Origin: an uncultured Planctomycetaceae bacterium
GTDB taxonomy: Bacteria; Planctomycetota; Planctomycetia; Pirellulales; Pirellulaceae
Reading direction: 5' to 3'
Assembly (NCBI GenBank): GCA_903921945.1
Contig: CAIXSC010000040.1
Location: 1-16,534 of the forward strand
DNA: 16,534 nt
The position numbers and the translations under genes are program-made. Below the pieces are notes generated by a model that was not told the origin of the DNA, made no database searches, and was given only the letters and a program-made list of their open reading frames with translations. Positions 7,568 to 15,521 of the stretch are shown one piece after another (within the stretch, counting starts at the first letter, position 1; every line of letters begins with the position of its first letter).

Positions 7568-8455
7568 CTATGCCTTTTGGCACTTCGCGATCAGTTCCTG
7601 GAACAGCGTGCGCTGTCGCGCCAGGGCGGCGACGCGGTCGGCCGGTTTGCTTGCCGCCTCCAGCAGCAGCCAGCCGCGATAGTCGATATCCACGAGCAGC
7701 CGGAACAGCTTTTCCCACGGATACTCCGTCGTTTCCAGTTCGTGGATGTGGCACGTCTCGCCGAACCGGCCGCTCACCAAGCGGAAGTTGTGTTCGAGTC
7801 CCTCCCCTTTCAGATCGGTCGGATTCGAATTCCAACACACGGCCACATTCGGATGTTTCGCCACATCCATGATCGCCTTGATCGTCGGCAATTCGGCGCA
7901 TTGGCCGTGAACTTCGAGCCGGATTTGCTGGCCAAACCCCTCGCCGTACTCGCCCAGTTCCAGTAGGGCCTTGCCAATCTGCTCGATCGTCCGCTCGCGG
8001 GGAATATCTTTGTGGAACGTATCGGGTTTCACCTTCACACCCGTCCCGCCGACATCGTGGCTCAAACGGATGAACTCCTTGGTCGCCTCGACCGCCTTCT
8101 TCAACTGCGCTGGGTCGGGGTGATCGTAACGCTCGTTGCTGCCGATACCCACGAACGTCACGCCGCTATCCGCGAACCGTTTACGGGTTTCCATGCGTTG
8201 GCGTTCGTCCAGCGACGGTTCAACGCCGTGCTTGTGTGTCGTTCGCAGTTCGACGCCCAGCACTTTCGTCTCGCGGCAATTCGCGAGCAACGTGGGCAAG
8301 TCCCAATCGGCGCCCCACATGTAGGTCACCAATCCGAACGCCATCTGCGACCCTTTCGGCGCCGCTTCGGCTCGTCGAGCCATTCCGAGTGCCACGCCGG
8401 TCAAGCCGGCCGCCGCCGTCACTTCCAAAAACCGCCGCCGATCGACCATCGCCAT
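7568..8455 (-). CDS. Tat-exported sugar phosphate isomerase/epimerase-like TIM-barrel protein
   Basis: With the ATG at 8455, the protein has 295 residues. An AAGGAG six bases upstream decides this start over a longer frame beginning at 8494. Residues 5-30 form a twin-arginine signal (DRRRFLEVTAAAGLTGVALGMARRAEA), so export folded through Tat is expected. The rest is a xylose isomerase-like TIM barrel (AP endonuclease family 2 type), with metal-ligand-like strand ends in RLEVHGQ, VAVCWNSNPTD, CHIHELE and GWLLLEAAS. Planctomycetes carry many such exported proteins of unknown substrate, often linked to sugar breakdown. Its neighbours (peptidase F, FabH, a Gfo/Idh oxidoreductase) lie on the same strand but are spaced, so an operon is uncertain. 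The Gfo/Idh gene further upstream would suit the same sugar pathway, which is inference. Confidence 0.85.
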   Translation of the reverse strand: MAMVDRRRFLEVTAAAGLTGVALGMARRAEAAPKGSQMAFGLVTYMWGADWDLPTLLANCRETKVLGVELRTTHKHGVEPSLDERQRMETRKRFADSGVTFVGIGSNERYDHPDPAQLKKAVEATKEFIRLSHDVGGTGVKVKPDTFHKDIPRERTIEQIGKALLELGEYGEGFGQQIRLEVHGQCAELPTIKAIMDVAKHPNVAVCWNSNPTDLKGEGLEHNFRLVSGRFGETCHIHELETTEYPWEKLFRLLVDIDYRGWLLLEAASKPADRVAALARQRTLFQELIAKCQKA

Positions 8456-8511
8456 CGCTCGCTCCTTGTGACTCGCCGTCCGTGCTTCCACCACGTAAAC
8501 CCGCCGCCCCT

Positions 8512-8608
8512 ATGCCGCCGGCCCCATGTCACCGGCCCCATGCCGCCGGCCCAACAACGCCGCCCAATTCTGCCGGCTCCATGCCGCCCGCCGAATGCCG
8601 CCGGCCCC
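8512..8608. repeat. 14-nt degenerate tandem repeat, unit ATGCCGCCGGCCCC
   Basis: Clear units start at 8512, 8526 (variant ATGTCACCGGCCCC), 8540, 8581 (variant) and 8595, with a diverged interruption at 8553-8580. Two looser ATGCCGCTT words follow at 8644 and 8665. The unit is not a multiple of three, and the block lies between the stop of the peptidase gene (8677) and the isomerase-like gene (start 8455), so it is intergenic. Any promoter of the isomerase-like gene must sit in or beside this block. Confidence 0.85.
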
Positions 8609-8676
8609 GAGGACACGACTCGCCGTCGACCGCCGACCAGTTCATGCCGCTTAAGGCCGCGTCATGCCGCTTTAGG

Positions 8677-10473
8677 CTACTTCAAGAGCAGCGCCAATTC
8701 ATCCACCAGCCGGCCAAAATGTGTCAGCGCCGTGTCGACGGGGGTCGGGCTGGCCATGTCGACGCCCGCGTCGCGGAGCAGTTCCAAGGGGAATTTGGAA
8801 CAACCCGATTTCAAGAAGGCCAAGTAGTCGTTCAGTTCGCGGTGGCCGCCACCCAGCACACGTTGGCTTAAAGCGATCGCGGCCGACAAGCCGGTCGCGT
8901 ATTTGTAGACGTAGAACGAGCGGTAGAAGTGGGGAATTCGCAAGCACTCCAACGACAGTTCATCGTCGATCGCGAACTGCGGTCCGAAATACCGTTCGAG
9001 CAGTCCGCGGTAAACCTGCTTGATCGCTTGCACGGTGAGCGGTTCGCCAGCTTCCACCATCGCGTGCGTCGTCCGCTCGAATTCGGCGAACATCGTCTGG
9101 CGAAAGATCGTGCCGCGGATGTCGTCGATCGCGCGGTTGATCAGATAGGCCCGCTCGCGGGCATCGGTCGTGCGGGCCAACAAATGGTGGCTGAGGAGCT
9201 CCTCGTTGAATGTGCTCGCCACTTCGGCGACAAAAATGGCATAGCCATAATACTGATACGGTTGGGACTTCGCCGAGTAGTAGGAATGCATGGAATGGCC
9301 CGCTTCGTGGGCCAACGTAAAGACATCGTTGAACACATCGGGCCGGAAGTTCATCAGGATGTAGGGGTCGCTGTCAAACGTCCCGCTGCTGAACGCGCCG
9401 CTTTGCTTGCCCTGGTTCGGGTAGCGGTCGCACCAGCGTCCATGCAAGCCTTTCGCCAACACCTCGGTGTACTCCGACCCGAGCGGCGCGAGCGATTCCA
9501 CCACGAGATCCGATGCCTGTTTCCACGAGTGCTTCTTCTCAAGGTCCGCCAGGATCGGCACATAGGTGTCGTAGTGATGGATTTCCTTGAGCTTCATTTT
9601 CCGCCGGCGCAGCTCGTAAAACTTGTATAGCGTCGGTAGATGCTTATGAACGGAGGCGATCAGGTTGTCGTAGACCGAGACCGGAACGTCGTCGGCGAAG
9701 AGCGACGCCGAAAGCGAATTGGAAAAGCCGCGGACCTTCGCGTAATAGACATCCTTTTGGATCGAGCCCGCCAGCGTCGCGCTCAGCGTGTTTTCGTGCG
9801 CCCCGAACTGCTCGTAAAACTGATGGAACGCCGTCTTGCGCACGCTGCGGGTCGGCGACACCAGGAACTGCGAGAAACTGGCGTTGCTCAGTTCGACCGT
9901 TTGACCTTTGTCGTTTTTGATGGACCCGAACTTCATGTCGGCATCGAGCAATTGTCGAAACGCTTTGCCGGCGGCTTGCGCCATTTCGCCTTGCATCGCG
10001 AGCAGTTTTTCCTCTTTATCGGAGAGCGTGTGCGGCTTGTAACGCAGTTTGCGTTCCAAGTGCAGTTTATAAGGCGCTATCTCCGGCGCGGCGAGGAAAC
10101 GCTTGATCTTCGTGGCCGGAATCGCCAGGATCTCCGGCGACATGAAACTGGCCGCTTGGCCGGCGCGTGTCGACAAATTCTGAAAGCGGCCGACCATCCG
10201 CTGCGAATCGCTATTCGCCTGGTCCTCGGCCGATCGCAAGAACGCGTAAGTGCCGAGCCGATCGCAGGCGCGGTCGAATTCCAGGTCGAACCGCAGGCAG
10301 TCGGCGAGCGTCGCCGCGTCCTCGCCAAGCCGGCCGCGAAACGTCTCGAATTTTGGAATGTCGGCTTCCAGCCGCTGATACAAAGCCTCCCACTCGGCCG
10401 CTTCCCGGAAGAGACTCGACAGGTCCCACGTGTCGCCCTCTTTCACTTGGCTGCGCGTCGGTAGACGTTTCAT
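8677..10473 (-). CDS. pepF: oligoendopeptidase F, M3-family zinc metallopeptidase
   Basis: The 598-residue cytoplasmic peptidase degrades short peptides. The N-terminal TWDLSSLF (about 15-22) and the helical N-lobe are typical of the PepF group. The catalytic motif LAHEAGHSMHS places HExxH at residues 389-393, and the third zinc ligand is Glu417 in VAEVASTFNE. Further family blocks are IDDIRGTIFRQTMFAEFE and HFYRSFYVYKYATG, and the length is normal for PepF. The ATG at 10473 is backed by GAGGGAG eight bases upstream. FabH ends 60 bp upstream on the same strand, so the two may be co-transcribed. Every catalytic residue expected for the family is visible and the gene appears intact. Confidence 0.95.
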   Translation of the reverse strand: MKRLPTRSQVKEGDTWDLSSLFREAAEWEALYQRLEADIPKFETFRGRLGEDAATLADCLRFDLEFDRACDRLGTYAFLRSAEDQANSDSQRMVGRFQNLSTRAGQAASFMSPEILAIPATKIKRFLAAPEIAPYKLHLERKLRYKPHTLSDKEEKLLAMQGEMAQAAGKAFRQLLDADMKFGSIKNDKGQTVELSNASFSQFLVSPTRSVRKTAFHQFYEQFGAHENTLSATLAGSIQKDVYYAKVRGFSNSLSASLFADDVPVSVYDNLIASVHKHLPTLYKFYELRRRKMKLKEIHHYDTYVPILADLEKKHSWKQASDLVVESLAPLGSEYTEVLAKGLHGRWCDRYPNQGKQSGAFSSGTFDSDPYILMNFRPDVFNDVFTLAHEAGHSMHSYYSAKSQPYQYYGYAIFVAEVASTFNEELLSHHLLARTTDARERAYLINRAIDDIRGTIFRQTMFAEFERTTHAMVEAGEPLTVQAIKQVYRGLLERYFGPQFAIDDELSLECLRIPHFYRSFYVYKYATGLSAAIALSQRVLGGGHRELNDYLAFLKSGCSKFPLELLRDAGVDMASPTPVDTALTHFGRLVDELALLLK

Positions 10474-10533
10474 CGCGGCGACTCCCTCAATGCTAAATGG
10501 CGGTGCGAAATGTAAGCCACTGGGAATAAGATT

Positions 10534-11577
10534 TTACCAACGCAACAGCACGGTTCCCCAAGTCAGACCCGCGCCGAAGCCGCATAGCAACACGACGTCG
10601 CCCCGGGCGATGCGTCCGGCGCTCGCCACCTCTTCCAAGGCCATCGGGATACTGGCGGCCGACGTGTTTCCAACCCGCTCGATGTTCACCACCGCTTGGG
10701 AAGGTCCAAAGCCCAGCGACTCGAAGGCCGCTTCCAGGATCCGCCGGTTGGCTTGATGCAGCACGACATGCTGGACGTCGTCGCTGCGGAGACCGGCATG
10801 TCGCAACACGTCTCGGATCGAATCGGCGATCAAACGGACGGCCCACTTGAAGATCGGCTTGCCCGACATCGACAGATACTGGCGGCCGTCGGCGAGCCGG
10901 CCGGGATCGAGCGGCTCGCGGGATCCGCCGCCAGGGATGCACAGCAGTTCCGCGCCGTTGCCGTCGGCTCCCAGGGCGTATCCAAGCAGTCCTTGGGTCG
11001 GTTCGCCAGGGGCGAGGATCGCCGCTCCGGCGCCGTCGCCAAACAAGGGATACGTCTTGGGATCGCGGGGATTCACCGTCCGCGACATCAAGTCGACGCC
11101 AATCACCAACGCCCGCCGGCTACAGCCGCTTTTGACAAACTGGGCCGCCGTCACCAAACCGTAGACGAACCCCGAACAGGCGGCGTTCAAGTCCATCGCC
11201 GGCGCGACGCACCCCAGGCGCCGCTGCACGAGACACGCGGTCGACGGAATCAACGTGTCCGGGGTCGCGGTGGCAACCACGATTAAATCGATGTCCGCCG
11301 CCAGGACGCCCGCCCGCTCCATGGCTCGCTGAGCCGCCTGCGTCGCCAAATCGCTGGCGCCGGAACCGGCAGCCGCGTGCCGCCGTTCCTCGATCCCTGT
11401 GCGTTTGCGGATCCAGTCGGCGTCGCAACCGATCGCGGCGAGATCCTCGTTCGTCACACGCTGTGGCGGAAGGGCCGCGCCCATGGCCAACACCTGAACG
11501 CCCATCAGCGAGTGCAACCTGCCGGTCGTCGCCAGGGATTCGTCGAGCCGCTCCTCCGAGTCCGGGATTACCGCCAT
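10534..11577 (-). CDS. fabH: beta-ketoacyl-ACP synthase III (FabH)
   Basis: The 347-residue KAS III condenses an acyl-CoA primer with malonyl-ACP to start fatty acid chains. The catalytic Cys134 (LNAACSGFVYG), His274 (VVLHQANRRI) and Asn304 (ERVGNTSAASIP) are all present. DWIRKRTGIEERR and GDGAGAAIL are further FabH signatures, and the ending GFGAGLTWGTVLLRW is canonical. The ATG at 11577 has a strong GGGAGGTGA nine bases upstream, so I keep it, although most FabH proteins would begin near Met25 (MGVQVLAMGAALPP). This leaves a 24-residue N-terminal extension. No plsX, rpmF or fabD gene is adjacent, unlike the common bacterial arrangement. It could prime the ketosynthase operon on the other strand, but nothing in the sequence shows that. 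Confidence 0.93.
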   Translation of the reverse strand: MAVIPDSEERLDESLATTGRLHSLMGVQVLAMGAALPPQRVTNEDLAAIGCDADWIRKRTGIEERRHAAAGSGASDLATQAAQRAMERAGVLAADIDLIVVATATPDTLIPSTACLVQRRLGCVAPAMDLNAACSGFVYGLVTAAQFVKSGCSRRALVIGVDLMSRTVNPRDPKTYPLFGDGAGAAILAPGEPTQGLLGYALGADGNGAELLCIPGGGSREPLDPGRLADGRQYLSMSGKPIFKWAVRLIADSIRDVLRHAGLRSDDVQHVVLHQANRRILEAAFESLGFGPSQAVVNIERVGNTSAASIPMALEEVASAGRIARGDVVLLCGFGAGLTWGTVLLRW

Positions 11578-11726
11578 ACCGCTCCGTCACCTCCCGCCAA
11601 ACTTCGCACCTGCCACTGACCCCGCCGGCATCCGCGAGCGTACGCTCGGCGGCAGGCAAGTCTTGTCCCGTTGGCACACTCCGCGAGACCGGCGAAACGG
11701 GCGCTGGTCCGCAGAGTCTTCGCAAG

Positions 11727-12848
11727 TTAACGAGGTTCGTCGGGAATGTCGATCCATGTCCGCCGCTCGTGGGACGACAAGCACGCATCAGCAACCGTTT
11801 GGGCCCGCAAGCCGTCCAGGAAACTCGGCACCGCGTCGCGTCCTTCCGTGATAGCCGAAATGAACTCCCACATCAGATCGTAGCGGAAAACGGTCGCCGG
11901 CTCGCCGACACTCGGATCCCGCGGACTGCCCGCCGGCTTCAGGAATTCCGCCGGCACGTCCACGGGCGCCAAGTCCGACCCCGTCTTGCCGAGCATGATC
12001 TGGTTGGGCATGTGCAGCCGGTAAACGGCCGAACCTTCCGACCCGTTCACCTCCGCCCACTCGTGGCCAAATCCTTTGAATTCGTACCCCTTCGCCAGCG
12101 TCGTGCCTTCCCACACGCCCGTCGCCCCGTTTTGGAACTCGCCGATCAAACACGACCAGTCGTCCACCTCTGAGGGCGGACACGGCTTCCCGTCCACGGT
12201 TCGATCGCGCGGCGCGAACCGAGCCACCGCTCCACAGATACGCTCGACCGGGCCCATCAAGTCGATCGCGAAGTCGATGCGATGGATGGTCATATCGAAT
12301 AGATCGCCGGCGCCGGCTTGCGCCTTGTACTGACGCCATCCCCAACTGGTTTCCGGCCAGTCCAGGAATCGCTGGCTGCGAAAATGCCGCGGCTGGCCAA
12401 TCGCCCCCGATTTGACCAAATGGCTGAGATACCGCATCGACGGCGCGAACCGGTACGTGAAAGCCGTCATGTGAACGACGCGGTTGTCCCGCGCCGCGTG
12501 GTACATCGCCCGCACCTCGGCGGCATTCAAACCCAGCGGCTTCTCGCACATGATGTGCTTGCCACCCAAGGCCGCGGCGACGGCGATCGACTTGTGGGTA
12601 AAGTTCGGGGTGGCGATCACGACAGCATCAATGTTCGGATCGCGGCAGATCTGTTCGTAGTCGGTCGTCACATAATCAATGCCCCAATCCGACCGCCGCT
12701 GCCGAAGCAGCTCCTCGGACGCATCGCAGGCGGCCACCAAGGTCGCGCGGGGATCCAAGCGGATCGCCGGCACATGATGGTAGTCACTGACCTTCCCCGC
12801 CCCGATGATCGCCACCCGCACAGGCGAACCGCTCGCCGCTCGATTCAT
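11727..12848 (-). CDS. Gfo/Idh/MocA-family NAD(P)-dependent oxidoreductase
   Basis: The 373-residue protein has an N-terminal Rossmann fold with VAIIGAGKVSDYHHVPAI (12-29), the ATPNFTHKSIAVAAALGGKHIMCEKPLG stretch whose EKP (102-104) carries the usual catalytic lysine, and the second-domain motif DMTIHRIDFAIDLMG with His189. The family oxidises or reduces sugars, inositols and related polyols. There is no signal peptide or Tat motif, so it should be cytoplasmic. The ATG at 12848 is preceded by GAAGG at a workable distance. The gap to FabH downstream is 149 bp, so co-transcription is doubtful. The substrate is unknown; the Tat-exported isomerase-like gene further along the strand would fit a shared sugar route, which is inference. 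Confidence 0.9.
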   Translation of the reverse strand: MNRAASGSPVRVAIIGAGKVSDYHHVPAIRLDPRATLVAACDASEELLRQRRSDWGIDYVTTDYEQICRDPNIDAVVIATPNFTHKSIAVAAALGGKHIMCEKPLGLNAAEVRAMYHAARDNRVVHMTAFTYRFAPSMRYLSHLVKSGAIGQPRHFRSQRFLDWPETSWGWRQYKAQAGAGDLFDMTIHRIDFAIDLMGPVERICGAVARFAPRDRTVDGKPCPPSEVDDWSCLIGEFQNGATGVWEGTTLAKGYEFKGFGHEWAEVNGSEGSAVYRLHMPNQIMLGKTGSDLAPVDVPAEFLKPAGSPRDPSVGEPATVFRYDLMWEFISAITEGRDAVPSFLDGLRAQTVADACLSSHERRTWIDIPDEPR

Positions 12849-13225
12849 GCCTCATACCTTCTATGGAAGATTTGTCACTGTCGCCGCCGTCCCCTTTGCG
12901 AGTTGGCGGCGGACCGAATTTCCGATCCCGCCGAAAGGCCGCCCGTGCCACCGCGCGGCTGAACGAAACCCGCGAACGTCGCGCGACTTACGGCGGAGCG
13001 AGCACGATAGGCGGCCGGTCCGGCCGGCTCAAGAGGCCGGGCGGCGATTTTTCCCAATCGGCAGCTACGGTACCCACGAACAGCATGCTCCCCATCCTAG
13101 GGGTGTCACACGGCGGGCTAAAAGAATACATTGTTGCCAATCTGATGACGGCGCCGGACGACCAGGCGGGTGTCCGCCGACTGGATAGACGGCGCGAAAG
13201 GCTTAGCACGGAAGAACTTTGATCA
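12849..13225. other. divergent intergenic region, no gene called
   Basis: This 377-bp stretch lies between divergent genes (Gfo/Idh minus, NRDE plus). A plus-strand open frame at 12863-13222 is Arg/Gly/Pro-rich with no recognisable domain, and I do not accept it. A weak promoter-like pair for the NRDE gene is GTGTCA at 13103-13108 and TACATT at 13127-13132, 18 bp apart. GGAAG near 13210-13214 is a possible ribosome binding site. Confidence 0.4.
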
Positions 13226-13999
13226 ATGTGCATCCTCGCCATTCAATATCGGTTGGTCCCTGAGGCCCCGATTCTTGTGGCCATGAACCGCGACGAGCGT
13301 TACGACCGGGCCAGCTCGGTGCCGGCGATCCAGTCGGGGAAGCCCCGCGTGCTGTGTGGCGTCGACCAAGAGGCCGGCGGCACGTGGCTGGGGGTGAATC
13401 AGCATGGCCTGCTCGTGGCCGCCTGCAACCGAGCCAAGTCGGGCGTGTCACCGGCCCCGCGATCGCGGGGCGTGCTGTGCCGCGAACTGCTCCGCTGCGG
13501 TTCCGCTCGCGAAGCCGTCCATAAGGCCATGGACGAGCTCTCCTCGAACGCTTACGCCGGCGTGAACTTCGTGTGCGCCGACAGCGAAAGCGGGTGGGTG
13601 GTCCAAGCGGGTAACGACCTCGACGCGGTCGAATTGGAAGACGGTCTCAGCATCGTCGGCAATTTGGATGTCAACGACCACCGCGACGAACGCGGCAAGT
13701 TGGCCCGGCGACTGCTGACGCTCCAAACGCTCGATTCCCCGGTCAAGTTTCTGGCGGTGGCGAGCAAAGTGTTTGCTCGGCCCGCCGCCTTGCCGGATCG
13801 GCCCAGCATGGTGGTGCGCGGGTCGGAAAAAGGCACGGTCAGCTCCACGTTGATCGCGCTCGGAAAGAAACCGCGGGACGCGATCTTCCAGCACGCCGGC
13901 GATGCCCCGGACCAAGCCCGATACGAAGACTACTCGCCCCTGCTGCGCGATATCCTCAGTCGTGGACTCCGCGAGTCACGCTCGAAGGCGAAAGCCTAG
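13226..13999 (+). CDS. NRDE/TANGO2-family protein
   Basis: The 257-residue protein begins MCILA and carries the signature VAMNRDERYDR (18-28), which names the NRDE family. Cys2 right after the initiator Met is the position expected for an N-terminal nucleophile, and the family is thought to share the Ntn-hydrolase fold. Further blocks are GGTWLGVNQHGLLVAACNR and AGVNFVCADSESGWVVQAGN. Eukaryotic TANGO2 is linked to membrane and lipid or heme homeostasis, but the bacterial role is not established and I assign none. The ATG at 13226 follows a modest GGAAG. The gene stands alone: a repeat block begins immediately at its stop codon, and the next gene is convergent. Confidence 0.88.
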   Translation: MCILAIQYRLVPEAPILVAMNRDERYDRASSVPAIQSGKPRVLCGVDQEAGGTWLGVNQHGLLVAACNRAKSGVSPAPRSRGVLCRELLRCGSAREAVHKAMDELSSNAYAGVNFVCADSESGWVVQAGNDLDAVELEDGLSIVGNLDVNDHRDERGKLARRLLTLQTLDSPVKFLAVASKVFARPAALPDRPSMVVRGSEKGTVSSTLIALGKKPRDAIFQHAGDAPDQARYEDYSPLLRDILSRGLRESRSKAKA

Positions 14000-14000
14000 T

Positions 14001-14132
14001 GAGGCTAGAGGCTGAAGGCTAGAGGCTGAAGGCTGAAGGCGAGAGGCTGAAGGCGGGAGGCTGATCGCTGAAGGCTGAAGGCGGGAGGCTGATCGCTGGA
14101 GGCTGATCGTTAAACGCTGAAGGTACAAGGCT
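14001..14132. repeat. AGGCTGA/AGGCTAG degenerate short tandem repeat
   Basis: Words of the form AGGCTGA, AGGCTAG, AGGCGAG and AGGCGGG recur about every 7 nt from the stop codon of the NRDE gene, with GATCGCTG spacers around 14060-14110. The last codons of the NRDE gene (GAAGGCGAAAGCC) already resemble the repeat. The block fills most of the 200-bp gap between two convergent genes; 14133-14199 shows nothing further. It is noncoding in my reading. Confidence 0.9.
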
Positions 14133-14199
14133 GTTCGCTTAGGCGTCAGCTTTTGGGCGGGGCGGGTTGTGCGGCGTGGCGATCGGCCGGCCGCTGTTG

Positions 14200-15321
14200 T
14201 CAGAAGAGCCGGGTTTGGCGGGTCTGCCGGAACGGTCGTGGTCGGCGAACGCTGGGGAGCCAATGAGCGTCCCAGCCGCGGTCGCGTAGTTCGTCGACGA
14301 GCCGGCACTGGCCGTGCCAGCAATAGATCTGTCGTGGCGCGACGCGATCGACGCATTCCAGCAGCTCGTCGAAGTCGGCGTGATCGGAGAATGGGACCGC
14401 GTAATCGACGCCCGCTTTAAAGCGGTATTGGGGATCAAGGCTCCAACCGGTCACGGCGATGGTCACTCGATCCGCCGGCAATTCAGGACCGCCCCATCGA
14501 TGGCCGGGCGGGGGAAAGACGAAGACTTCGGGTCGGCGAGCGGCTCGAGGGTCGGCGCCGTTCGGCGACTCAGCGTTCGCGGCAGACGGTTGGACTGGTG
14601 TTGCGACTGGTTCGACTGATGTTGCGGCTGGAGTTGCGACTGGAGTTGCGGCAGGTGTTGCGGCCGAGTCGGTTCGGTATTCGTCGTAGTGGGGTTTGCC
14701 GAGCGGGCAGCCGGCCGATTCGTACTCGCGGCTGAGTTGATAGATCGCCGGATGTTGTCGGACATGAAATCCGGCATCGACGAGCAGTCGGGTGATCTCT
14801 TGGGCTTTGCCGAGCACGTAGGCGAAAATGACGGGAACTTGCCCGGCGCGGATGGCCGTGTGAAGGATGCCGGTGAGTTGATCGAGGGACTGTCGACGGG
14901 GCGGCATCCGGTATTTTGGCAAGCCAAAGGTGGCTTCCATCATCAAGTAGTCGGCGCGAGGCGGGTCGGCCGCTTCGGCGGTCGCGGCGGGTCGGAGTCG
15001 AAAATCGCCCGTATAGAGCAGCTTGAGGTGGGGGGATTCGACGAGCAGCATGGCCGATCCGAGGATATGGCCGGCGGGGAAAGTGGTCAGTCGGTGATCG
15101 TTCCAAGCGAACGGTTCGCGAAAGGGCAATTCGTGGACCAACCGGTCGCCGCCGAGCCGGCGGCGGTAGAACCGAGCGGTTGTGGGCGTGCAGAACGCGA
15201 GCTCATGGGGCGCGAGGTGGTCGAAATGAGCATGGGAGACGAAGCCGCGGGGCTGCCGCTGGCGGGCATCGACAGCCAAGTCGAGATCAAGGAGCCGCAG
15301 TCCGTCATCGAAGAAAAACAA
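14200..15321 (-). CDS. metallo-beta-lactamase-fold nuclease, beta-CASP/COG1236-like
   Basis: The 373-residue protein has the metal motif SHAHFDH (29-35), PAGHILGSAMLLVE with His85, YTGDFRLR with Asp106, and the late motif PFSDHADFDELLECVDRVAP (310-329) followed by YCWHG (333-337). This set matches the small exonuclease-like proteins related to mRNA 3'-end processing factors and ligase-associated exonucleases; DNA versus RNA substrate is not decided by sequence. A low-complexity insert at about 216-262 is encoded by a 12-nt tandem repeat and separates the two conserved parts. The start is a TTG at 15321 with no visible Shine-Dalgarno. No ATG, GTG or TTG occurs between it and the upstream in-frame stop (TAA at 15509-15511), and FFFDDGLRLLDLDLAVD is the expected family N-terminus. 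It lies divergent from the tmRNA, 200 bp away. Confidence 0.85.
   Translation of the reverse strand: MFFFDDGLRLLDLDLAVDARQRQPRGFVSHAHFDHLAPHELAFCTPTTARFYRRRLGGDRLVHELPFREPFAWNDHRLTTFPAGHILGSAMLLVESPHLKLLYTGDFRLRPAATAEAADPPRADYLMMEATFGLPKYRMPPRRQSLDQLTGILHTAIRAGQVPVIFAYVLGKAQEITRLLVDAGFHVRQHPAIYQLSREYESAGCPLGKPHYDEYRTDSAATPAATPVATPAATSVEPVATPVQPSAANAESPNGADPRAARRPEVFVFPPPGHRWGGPELPADRVTIAVTGWSLDPQYRFKAGVDYAVPFSDHADFDELLECVDRVAPRQIYCWHGQCRLVDELRDRGWDAHWLPSVRRPRPFRQTRQTRLF
14594..14666 (-). repeat. 12-nt in-frame tandem repeat coding a TPxA linker
   Basis: Read on the minus strand, units such as ACTCCAGTCGCA and ACACCTGCCGCA follow one another and encode TPAA, TPVA, TPAA, then TSVEPVA and TPVQ. 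The repeat lies inside the metallo-beta-lactamase gene and keeps its frame, so it lengthens a Pro/Ala linker instead of breaking the protein. Confidence 0.85.
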
Positions 15322-15488
15322 GGTAAAGTCCGGAGGATGTTGCCCGTGGGGTGCCAGCGGGATAGGATAAGCCGGCGGAATTTCGCGAGGGTTCGGTGAA
15401 CCTTTTCGGGGTTCTGGACGAAGGAGAGAAGGTAACCGAGGCGCGTCCGATTCGGTGATTCGGAGACGGCGTGGTTGGTGATCGGATC

Positions 15489-15517
15489 GAGTTGGGGTTG
15501 TGGTCGGTGTTTACATT
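15489..15517 (+). promoter_or_regulatory. candidate tmRNA promoter
   Basis: A -10-like TACATT at 15512-15517 lies 5 nt before the mature tmRNA 5' end. Only a weak -35 (GAGTTG at 15489-15494, 17-bp spacer) accompanies it. If tmRNA is processed at the 5' end, the true start could be further upstream. Confidence 0.35.
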
Positions 15518-15521
15518 TTTA

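Noticed and set aside
8929..9630. Long plus-strand open frames (8929-9630 and 9640-10464).
   Set aside because: Both are antisense shadows of pepF, which has all catalytic residues; they reflect high GC content.
12863..13222. Plus-strand open frame of 119 residues before the NRDE gene.
   Set aside because: Its composition is Arg/Gly/Pro-rich, it has no domain, and it occupies the divergent promoter region.
14001..14132. Short repeats considered as a CRISPR array (also 1842-1921 and 8512-8608).
   Set aside because: The units are 7-19 nt, degenerate and without unique spacers of regular length, and no cas gene is present.
14689..15399. Plus-strand open frame of 236 residues.
   Set aside because: It lies antisense to the metallo-beta-lactamase gene, whose HxHxDH and SDHAD motifs show the minus strand is coding.
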